Assembly (NCBI GenBank): GCA_037441765.1
Contig: JBBIRM010000143.1
Span: 1-7,522 of the forward strand
From: JBBIRM01 sp037441765
GTDB lineage: Bacteria > Desulfobacterota > BSN033 > UBA1163
Length of the DNA: 7,522 nt
Direction of reading: 5' to 3'
Positions 1 through 5,300 of this stretch are shown in pieces. Each line of letters starts with the position of its first letter. The stretch's first letter is position 1. The notes under the pieces are model-generated. The model searched no databases, was not told where the DNA came from, and worked only from the letters and a program-made list of their open reading frames with translations. The translations under genes were made by a program, and so were the position numbers.

Positions 1-27
1 AAAAAAATTACAAACTAACAATTTTTA

Positions 28-97
28 TGTAGGGCAGGCCTTTAGGCTTGCATATCATTCATTCATTTCAAAGGCAAGGCTGAAGCCTTGCCCTACA
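28..97. repeat. REP doublet (REPIN-like inverted pair of GTAG palindromes)
   Basis: Two palindromic units face each other. The left unit is GTAG (29-32) followed by an imperfect hairpin at 34-51, with 8-bp arms including one G-T wobble. The right unit is a perfect 9-bp-arm palindrome at 73-92 followed by CTAC (93-96), the complement of GTAG. The outer ends TGTAGGGCA (28-36) and TGCCCTACA (89-97) are exact inverted repeats. Aligning the left unit with the reverse complement of the right gives about 20 matches in 24. A GTAG foot beside a short hairpin is the hallmark of REP sequences mobilised by TnpA-REP (RAYT) transposases, and an inverted pair with a short spacer (here 52-72) is the REPIN arrangement. 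No transposase gene is in the window. It lies just past the end of the last gene, a usual REP position. Confidence 0.65.
73..92 (-). terminator. Possible transcription terminator hairpin (part of the REP doublet)
   Basis: On the minus strand this reads as GGCAAGGC, loop TTCA, GCCTTGCC, then only three T residues before mixed sequence. It begins about 45 bases after the stop codon of the last gene. The GC-rich stem is strong but the T-tract is weak, so it may act as an imperfect terminator or an mRNA 3'-end stabiliser. It is also half of the REP doublet, so termination may be a side effect of the repeat. Confidence 0.35.
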
Positions 98-136
98 AGG
101 TTCTGTTATAAGTGAAAAAATTTCAAATATTTTTGG

Positions 137-904
137 TTAGGGTTTAAAGGCCTTTTCGAGAACCTTATGTTTTATAGATGAAATTGAGGTGATTTTTTCT
201 TCTCGGGCTCGTGCCTTTTCAGTTATATGAATTTTATAAGTGGCTTTAAATAAGAGGAGGCCATCCTCCAGATGTCGCCGGACAAATTTTTCTACCTCCT
301 CATAATCACTCCCTTTAAATATACTTCGACAATTCCTAAACAAATAGGCGACACTTATATTATCCAGTTTGTAATAGATTTCGAGGGGAGAGGCAGATTC
401 TTCCTGTACTCTTTCTAAATTCCTTAGGTCAACCGTTTTGGATAAATGGCGGAGAAATTTCATAAAAGCGTTTATCTTATTTTGGGGAAGGTGGAAAGAT
501 CCCAACTCCGATTTCAATTGTTTAACAACCTCTTCTACCGGAATCTCGATGCTCACACATTTTAAGGAGTAATCTCCATTGATCAACTCATATCTTAAAG
601 GGTCTCCAATCTTTTTTCTGAATTTTTTAATCACAAATCTATCTTTCCCATTCGTGGCTCTGAAATAAGAGGTTTTGACCGGCTCATTATAAGGCTTTTC
701 ACTGACAAATGAGTCTTCAATTATTTTTAGTTCTTCAAGGCGATGTCCACGGTGATGGATTAGAAAGTCTCTGAAATCATCCTTCTCGATGCTTCGGACT
801 GATTCAAACGATCCACCTGTCCCTGTCTCATATTCAGGCCATTGATCGTAAGGGGTTTTGAAAAATATCTCATCGCAATTGATACAGCGGATCAATTGAT
901 TCAT
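137..904 (-). CDS. Conserved-looking hypothetical protein with N-terminal CxxC and HxxH (possible zinc site)
   Basis: This is a 255-residue soluble protein with no signal peptide or membrane helix, and I do not recognise a named family. Visible features are C7-x2-C10 at the very N-terminus and an H50-H51-x2-H54 cluster in a stretch reading DFLIHHRGHRLEEL. C7, C10, H51 and H54 could together form a zinc-ribbon-like site, but this is inference from spacing only. The middle (about 78-122) is rich in charged beta-like segments. The C-terminal half (about 122-250) is mostly helical and basic. The start at 904 is supported by a strong Shine-Dalgarno sequence. The ATG lies 3 bases after the stop of the HD-GYP gene, so the two are almost certainly cotranscribed and translationally coupled, which suggests a role in the same c-di-GMP or two-component output. 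It is the last gene before the REP doublet. Being a gene is well supported; its function is unknown. Confidence 0.85.
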   Translation of the reverse strand: MNQLIRCINCDEIFFKTPYDQWPEYETGTGGSFESVRSIEKDDFRDFLIHHRGHRLEELKIIEDSFVSEKPYNEPVKTSYFRATNGKDRFVIKKFRKKIGDPLRYELINGDYSLKCVSIEIPVEEVVKQLKSELGSFHLPQNKINAFMKFLRHLSKTVDLRNLERVQEESASPLEIYYKLDNISVAYLFRNCRSIFKGSDYEEVEKFVRRHLEDGLLLFKATYKIHITEKARAREEKITSISSIKHKVLEKAFKP

Positions 905-907
905 CTA

Positions 908-2059
908 TTATCCTCCTTTTGAGATGTGGTAGGGAAGGGGAGTAGTTCGCAAGTGATCTCTTACCAGAAAGACCTCTTCCATCTCTTTTAATATATCTAA
1001 AAATAAAGAGACCAGGTTGGGATCGAACTGTTTTCCGGAGTTTTTTATCAATTCGTTTTTCGCCTCACCGTTGGCAAGAGGTTTCCTATAGGGCCGTTCG
1101 GAGGTCATACTGTCATAAGAGTCTGATATGGCGATAATCCTTGCACCCAATGGAATCTTCTCTCCTGCTAATCCATCCGGATAACCCGTCCCGTCATAAC
1201 GTTCATGGTGGTGTTGGATATAGGCAATGATATTAGGGGAAAGATTTAAAGGGGCCAAAAGTTCGATTGATTTTTTGGTGTGTTGTTTAATGATTGCCCA
1301 ATCCGTGGATGAGAGGATTCCCTTTTTATTAATGAAACGGTTATTAATCCCTATCTTTCCAATATCATGAAGATAAGAGGCAATCTGTAATTCAGTCCTA
1401 TCTTTTGGAGGGAAGTGAAGCTTTTTGGAAATGAAGTCTGAATAATAACAGACCCTTTCAGAGTGGCCAGAGGTATAAGGGTCTTTCTCCTCCAGGGTGT
1501 ATGCAAGGACTTTGGCAAATTCGAGACAATTCTGGTTTTCAGAATCACCAAGGTCATTCCATTTAAAATTGGAAATCCCTTTCATCTCTTGCGGAAGGAA
1601 GAAATCAGAATCTGCCAGAGATTCTTTGACCGAGGTTTTATCAAAAAATTTACTAATGACTTCTTTAAGTCTTAAATTGAGTTTTCTACGTTGAACGCAT
1701 TTATCAACAGTTGAGATAATCTCTGGAACGCTGAAAGGTTTGGGGATATAATCAAAGACTCCATAACGGATGGCCTCGATTGCACTCTTCAATGTCCCAT
1801 AGCCAGTTATGATGATGATCATCACATTCGGGTCAATATTTCGGATCTCTTTCAGGACATCAATTCCTGACATACCGGGCATCTTGAGATCCAATGTGAC
1901 AACATCCATCTCTATCTGCTGGACCATCTGTATAGCAGTATAACCACTATCAGCTGTATAGACTGTGTAGTTTGGCTTTAAAATCATCCTTAATGACTCT
2001 CTTGGACCAATTTCATCATCGACAATAAGGATATTGGGTGGGTTTGTTTTAAATTCCAT
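908..2059 (-). CDS. Response regulator with HD-GYP domain (predicted c-di-GMP phosphodiesterase)
   Basis: The 383-residue protein has a receiver domain (about 9-125), a linker (125-178) and an HD-GYP domain (about 179-360). The receiver is complete: acidic pocket D14/D15, phospho-acceptor D57, T85 and K107. The HD-GYP module is also complete: H199 in SGHSERV, the HD pair H231-D232 in HDIGKIG, H260, and the signature HHHERYDGTGYP at 283-294, followed by D313 and D316. Intact metal ligands and GYP motif predict hydrolysis of cyclic di-GMP (to pGpG or GMP), gated by phosphorylation of D57. It is cytoplasmic. The receiver opens with VDDE-x-G-x-RESL-x-MIL, as does the NtrC-like regulator upstream, so they may share a kinase. 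A sigma-54 promoter lies about 35 bases upstream. The leader shows no Shine-Dalgarno sequence; I kept the ATG at 2059 because the next Met (residue 25) would delete the receiver's acidic pocket. The downstream gene follows after 3 bases. Confidence 0.95.
   Translation of the reverse strand: MEFKTNPPNILIVDDEIGPRESLRMILKPNYTVYTADSGYTAIQMVQQIEMDVVTLDLKMPGMSGIDVLKEIRNIDPNVMIIIITGYGTLKSAIEAIRYGVFDYIPKPFSVPEIISTVDKCVQRRKLNLRLKEVISKFFDKTSVKESLADSDFFLPQEMKGISNFKWNDLGDSENQNCLEFAKVLAYTLEEKDPYTSGHSERVCYYSDFISKKLHFPPKDRTELQIASYLHDIGKIGINNRFINKKGILSSTDWAIIKQHTKKSIELLAPLNLSPNIIAYIQHHHERYDGTGYPDGLAGEKIPLGARIIAISDSYDSMTSERPYRKPLANGEAKNELIKNSGKQFDPNLVSLFLDILKEMEEVFLVRDHLRTTPLPYHISKGG
911..920 (-). promoter_or_regulatory. 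Shine-Dalgarno for the terminal hypothetical gene
   Basis: The minus strand reads AAAAGGAGGA, ending 6 bases before the ATG at 904. It is a near-perfect anti-16S match embedded in the last codons of the HD-GYP gene, and it fixes the start of the 255-residue protein. It contrasts with the HD-GYP gene, which has no visible Shine-Dalgarno sequence. Confidence 0.75.
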
Positions 2060-2103
2060 AAATTAAAATTTGAAGGTTGGGATTTTAGAATAATTTTTTT
2101 AAC

Positions 2104-2120
2104 TGCAAAAACTTTGCCAG
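2104..2120 (-). promoter_or_regulatory. Sigma-54 (-24/-12) promoter for the HD-GYP operon
   Basis: The minus strand reads C-TGGCAAAGTTTTTGCA from 2120 to 2104. It matches the sigma-54 consensus (TGGCAC-N5-TTGCW) at TGGCA and TTGCA, with the invariant GG (2118-2117) and GC (2106-2105) exactly 12 bases apart as required. Only the CG after TGGCA is replaced by AA. Counting from the -12 C predicts a transcript start near 2093, about 34 bases before the HD-GYP ATG. The adjacent upstream gene encodes a sigma-54 activator, so the pairing makes biological sense. Seen directly: motif, spacing and position. Inferred: activity and the identity of the activator. Confidence 0.8.
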
Positions 2121-2138
2121 AATTTATTAAAAAGTAAT

Positions 2139-2318
2139 AAACAGAAATAATATTAAATATTTGATATTTAACAGGAATTTTAATCTGACCGTGTAGGGTT
2201 TGGTATAGGTTTATGTTTGAGAAGGGTAAGGAGAGAAATTTAAATTTTAACTTCGAAATATGTGTAGTAACTTATTGATTTTAATAATAAAATATTTTGT
2301 CCAAATTCGAACAGAAAT
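2139..2318. promoter_or_regulatory. Candidate upstream activator sites between the NtrC-like gene and the sigma-54 promoter
   Basis: This AT-rich stretch holds no gene and covers roughly -45 to -225 relative to the predicted start near 2093, the normal zone for sigma-54 enhancer sites. It contains a perfect 8-bp-arm inverted repeat, TTAAATAT-TTG-ATATTTAA (2153-2171). The word AACAGAAAT occurs at 2140-2148 and 2310-2318, with the one-mismatch copy AACAGGAAT at 2170-2178. TTCGAA occurs twice (2252-2257, 2306-2311), and a 12-bp palindrome lies at 2236-2247. Low sequence complexity makes chance palindromes likely, so none can be assigned as the real operator from this sequence alone. Confidence 0.3.
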
Positions 2319-2335
2319 TGACAAATTTGTTAATT
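2316..2335. terminator. AT-rich dyad just after the NtrC-like gene (weak terminator or operator)
   Basis: A 20-base near-perfect palindrome has the exact core ACAAATTTGT (2321-2330) and four more paired bases on each side after one mismatch. It begins 5 bases past the stop codon of the NtrC-like gene. The stem is almost entirely A-T and no T-run follows on the minus strand, so intrinsic termination would be poor. A symmetric protein-binding site is equally possible. Confidence 0.25.
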
Positions 2336-2339
2336 CTTT

Positions 2340-3722
2340 TTATGAAGATTTAGGCCTTTCTACACTGATCCCCAATTTATCCATCTTATATTTTAAGATT
2401 CTTCTACTTATACCCAAAATAGCGGCTGCATGGGATTGAACATTATTACTCCGCTTTAAGGCGTCAAGTATCACCTCCCTTTCAAATTCCTCCTCGGCCT
2501 TTAGAAAAGGAATTTGTCCACTCAGGATTGATTCTTTTAGCCCATTGGTTTTGGAGATATTAACTAGGGAAAATGGAAGTTCTTTAGGTTGTATATATTC
2601 ATTTGAGGTTAAGGCGATCACCCTCTCCATCAGGTTCTCCAACTCCCTAACATTTCCTGGCCATTCATAGTTCATCATTAGTTCAAGAGCTTCTGGTTGA
2701 ACTCCCTTCACATTCTTATTGTTCTCCTCATTAAACTTTTTAATAAAATGATCAACGAGGAGGGGGATATCCTCTCTTCGTTCCCTCAAGGGTGGGATGA
2801 GGATAGGAACCACATTAATTCGGTAGTAAAGATCTTCGCGAAACTCTCCCCTTTTGATCAATTGGGTGAGATCTTTATTGGTTGCCGTGATCAAGCGGAC
2901 ATCCACCTTGATCATCTTCGATCCACCTACCCGATTAAACTCCTTTTCCTCGAGGAATCTCAGTATTTTTGCCTGTGTGGTTAGACTTAGTTCCCCTATT
3001 TCATCAAGGAAAAGTGTTCCCCCATCGGCCTCTTCAAAGAGCCCCTTTTTTGTTCGAATGGCATCTGTGAAAGCCCCCTTTTCATGACCAAAAAGTTCAC
3101 TTTCAATCAGAGTTTCAGGAATAGCGGCGCAGTTTATCGTAATAAAAGGAAAGTTCTTCCGATTGCTGTTGTAATGGATGGCCCTCGAAATCAGTTCTTT
3201 TCCAGTTCCACTTTCGCCCATGATCAATACGGTCGATTTAGAGTTGGCGATCTGACGGATCATCTTATAAATCTCTCTCATCCCCTTGCTCTTTCCTATG
3301 ATATTTCCAAAACTATAACTCTTATCAATCTCCTCCCAGAGACGTTTGTTCTCTTCTTTGAGGGCCTTGGTGGAGATGGAGCGACTGACAATGAGTCTGA
3401 GTTCATCCAGGTCGAAGGGTTTGGTAATATAATCGTGAGCACCAAGTTTCATGGCCTCCACAGCGGTCTTAACGGTCTTGGTAGCGGTGATCATAATAAC
3501 AACGATCTCAGGATCACTCTGTTTAATCTTCTCTAAAACCTTTAATCCATCAAGATCAGGAAGAAGAATATCGAGAAGAACGACATCAGGGCTATGTTCC
3601 TTAATCTTGATAAACGCCTCTTCCGCATCCTTTGCCAATAAGACTTCGTAATCCTTCTTAAGAATCATCTTAAGTGATTCTCTTGTTCCCAACTCATCAT
3701 CCACGACCAGGACTTTCCTCAT
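2340..3722 (-). CDS. NtrC-family sigma-54-dependent response regulator
   Basis: The 460-residue cytoplasmic transcription activator has receiver (3-118), sigma-54 AAA+ (about 138-370) and C-terminal Fis-type helix-turn-helix (about 411-452) domains, the normal NtrC length and order. Receiver residues are complete: D8/D9, acceptor D51, T79, K101. The AAA+ module carries Walker A GESGTGKE (169-176), GAFTDA (216-221), Walker B TLFLDE (236-241), sensor I TATN (279-282), arginine fingers R295 and R301 in FREDLYYR, and sensor II WPGNVREL (354-361). The one oddity is GAFTDA instead of GAFTGA in the loop that contacts sigma-54, a conservative variant of a key site. By family knowledge it binds upstream sites, hydrolyses ATP and remodels sigma-54 RNA polymerase. 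Its nearest plausible target is the -24/-12 promoter 220 bases downstream, in front of the HD-GYP gene. It lies 27 bases after the AAA+/kinase fusion gene and has its own purine-rich ribosome site. Confidence 0.96.
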   Translation of the reverse strand: MRKVLVVDDELGTRESLKMILKKDYEVLLAKDAEEAFIKIKEHSPDVVLLDILLPDLDGLKVLEKIKQSDPEIVVIMITATKTVKTAVEAMKLGAHDYITKPFDLDELRLIVSRSISTKALKEENKRLWEEIDKSYSFGNIIGKSKGMREIYKMIRQIANSKSTVLIMGESGTGKELISRAIHYNSNRKNFPFITINCAAIPETLIESELFGHEKGAFTDAIRTKKGLFEEADGGTLFLDEIGELSLTTQAKILRFLEEKEFNRVGGSKMIKVDVRLITATNKDLTQLIKRGEFREDLYYRINVVPILIPPLRERREDIPLLVDHFIKKFNEENNKNVKGVQPEALELMMNYEWPGNVRELENLMERVIALTSNEYIQPKELPFSLVNISKTNGLKESILSGQIPFLKAEEEFEREVILDALKRSNNVQSHAAAILGISRRILKYKMDKLGISVERPKSS

Positions 3723-3726
3723 TCTT

Positions 3727-3734
3727 GCTCCCCC
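3727..3734 (-). promoter_or_regulatory. Ribosome binding site of the NtrC-like gene
   Basis: The minus strand reads GGGGGAGC, ending 4 bases before the ATG at 3722. It lies in the 27-base gap after the upstream stop codon, so this gene has independent initiation, unlike the overlapping pair before it. It supports the ATG at 3722, which also places the receiver's first strand (KVLVVDDE) correctly. Confidence 0.6.
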
Positions 3735-3749
3735 GTAGTATGGATTGTT

Positions 3750-5300
3750 TTAAATATTTGGTAAGTGATAGGAGATAACTTTTCTTCTTTCAACAGGGAA
3801 CCGTAATGAAATTAGTGTCCTTGGCTTTTTCTCATCAACTTCAAATTTCATTATGCCTCGGTTCTTCTCAATGATCTCTTTGATAAGGCGTAACTCTAAT
3901 TCGATAGCCCCTTCTTTATCAGTCATGGGAATCCCCAAAACATTCTTAAAAGGTTCGACCGATTTCCTAAATCCTGTATAAACGATAAGAATTTCCACAT
4001 ATCTTCCGTCCTTGACGGAAAGGGGTTTATCATTTCCAGTCTCTTTTTGAATGGTAAGGGATTTTGTCAGCACACCGATGCTCCCCTGGGGAGGAATAGA
4101 GGGAAGGGCGTATTGAAGAATTGTGTTTAAAATATACCTCAATTGTTCATCGTGGATAATGGCTTCGGGAAGATCTTTCTCATATTTCTTAAAGACTTTT
4201 ATCTTTTTATTTTGAAGTTGAGACCCATGCCGTCTCAAAATATCTTCAATGATGGAGTGAACCGTATTGGCCTTTTCAATTGGTGTATTAATTCGGATAT
4301 AATTGAGGAGATCATTAAGCAAAGTGTCGATTTTCTCAATATCCTCTGTCACAATCTTGTAGAATTGTTCTCTGAACTCCAGGTCGTTAAACTTATCTCT
4401 CAATAGTTGGGTAAAGGTTTTGATGGAAACAAGTGGGTTTTTAATTCGATGAACCAACTCAATAAAAAATAGTGAGAGAAGGTTTGTCCTCTGCTCTTCA
4501 GAATGATTATTCTTTTTTAAAGAAGAAGGTTTTATTTCTCCCTTTTTTAAAAATTCAATGAAAGAACTCCTTTCACTTTCTGTCTCAAAGAAGAGGTCCT
4601 TTTCAGTAAGATATTCCCCATTAGAAAAAATAGCACTTCGGATAATTACATGCTCCAACTCCCTTAGATTTCCAGGCCACCAGTAACTCTGAAATAGGTT
4701 CAGAACCTTATCGGAAATTCCAACTTTTTTTATCTTCATCCTCTCAGCGTGCTGGGATAGAAAGAATTGGGCAATCTGCGGAATCTCTTTTGCTCGTTCT
4801 CTTAGGGGAGGGATAGAAATGGATAGGGTATTAAGTCGGTAATAAAGGTCTTCGGAAAATTTTCCTTGGATAACTTTTTCTTCCAAATTTTCAGAAGTTG
4901 AGGATATAAAGCGAAGATTCTTTGTGTTTTTCTTTCCAGTCCCATCTTGGAAAATTCCGTCCTCCATCAATTCGAGTAGTCTTAACTGGCTGAGGTGGTC
5001 TAAGTATCCGACTTCTTTTAAAAATAGTGTTGCAGGGATGGCACCATCGTTAATCTCTTTAAAGAGTTGGAAGAGTTGCTGGTAGAACATCTTATCGTTA
5101 AGCATCCTGCAATCAATCTTAAAAAACCGGTAATACCTCCAGTCTCCCGTGTAATGGATGATCTTTGCCACCAGTTCCTTTTCCGTTCCATGTTCCCCAT
5201 GAATTAAAATGGGGACACTATTATGGGAAGCCTTTTTGGTCAAATTGACCACCTGGGGTGGAAGAAGCGGAGATTGAAGATAGATTTGGTAATCAGTCAT
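3750..5300 (-). CDS. Degenerate sigma-54 AAA+ / histidine kinase fusion (predicted non-catalytic)
   Basis: The 516-residue soluble protein joins an NtrC-like AAA+ module (about 10-237) to a kinase module: dimerisation/His helix pair about 274-335, ATPase-like part about 345-503. It has no receiver, HTH, sensor or membrane part. AAA+ half: Walker A reads GEHGTEKE (35-42), with E40 for the Gly before Lys. Walker B reads TLFLKE (91-96), with K95 for Asp. The stretch between the two is about 11 residues shorter than in the neighbouring NtrC-like protein, and no GAFTGA remains. Sensor I Asn is S136 and the first arginine finger is S149, but DLYYR (R155), PPLRER and WPGNLREL are kept. Kinase half: H284 is present but followed by Arg (HRIKNPL), the key N-box Asn is Y397, DTGKG reads YTGFR (441-445), and the glycine-rich lid (GSGLGL type) is gone. 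The frame is long, intact and coupled to the kinase gene by an ATGA overlap, so it is probably functional as an adaptor rather than decaying. No family name can be assigned. Confidence 0.9.
   Translation of the reverse strand: MTDYQIYLQSPLLPPQVVNLTKKASHNSVPILIHGEHGTEKELVAKIIHYTGDWRYYRFFKIDCRMLNDKMFYQQLFQLFKEINDGAIPATLFLKEVGYLDHLSQLRLLELMEDGIFQDGTGKKNTKNLRFISSTSENLEEKVIQGKFSEDLYYRLNTLSISIPPLRERAKEIPQIAQFFLSQHAERMKIKKVGISDKVLNLFQSYWWPGNLRELEHVIIRSAIFSNGEYLTEKDLFFETESERSSFIEFLKKGEIKPSSLKKNNHSEEQRTNLLSLFFIELVHRIKNPLVSIKTFTQLLRDKFNDLEFREQFYKIVTEDIEKIDTLLNDLLNYIRINTPIEKANTVHSIIEDILRRHGSQLQNKKIKVFKKYEKDLPEAIIHDEQLRYILNTILQYALPSIPPQGSIGVLTKSLTIQKETGNDKPLSVKDGRYVEILIVYTGFRKSVEPFKNVLGIPMTDKEGAIELELRLIKEIIEKNRGIMKFEVDEKKPRTLISLRFPVERRKVISYHLPNI
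4405..4426. repeat. DNA-level paralogous segment shared with 5949-5970
   Basis: The 22 bases here match 5949-5970 with a single T/C difference (both begin agttgggtaaaggt). They encode the same part of the His-box helix (IKTFTQLL) in the fusion protein and the membrane kinase. It reflects common descent of the two kinase modules, possibly with local gene conversion; it is not a mobile repeat. Confidence 0.6.
5297..5300 (-). other. ATGA stop/start overlap coupling kinase and fusion gene
   Basis: The minus strand reads ATGA: the ATG of the fusion gene (5300-5298) overlaps the TGA of the membrane kinase (5299-5297). No Shine-Dalgarno sequence precedes this ATG, so its translation probably depends on ribosomes finishing the kinase. 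That would tie the amounts of the two proteins together. Confidence 0.85.

Noticed and set aside
2192..2198. TGTAGGG matching the end of the REP unit
   Set aside because: No hairpin follows it and the partner inverted copy is absent, so a 7-base match is not enough to call a REP remnant.
2060..2339. c-di-GMP riboswitch (GEMM-type) before the HD-GYP gene
   Set aside because: The leader after the predicted sigma-54 start is only about 34 bases, and the AT-rich region shows no GC-stemmed aptamer-like structure.
3084..3536. 150-codon plus-strand open frame
   Set aside because: It lies wholly antisense to the NtrC-like gene over the conserved Walker A, linker and receiver region, has no ribosome site or domain signature, and is explained as a shadow of that gene.
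3750..5300. Treating the AAA+/kinase fusion as a pseudogene
   Set aside because: The frame is uninterrupted for 516 codons, is coupled to the kinase gene by ATGA, and retains fold-defining motifs. Catalytic loss alone does not show that the gene is dead.
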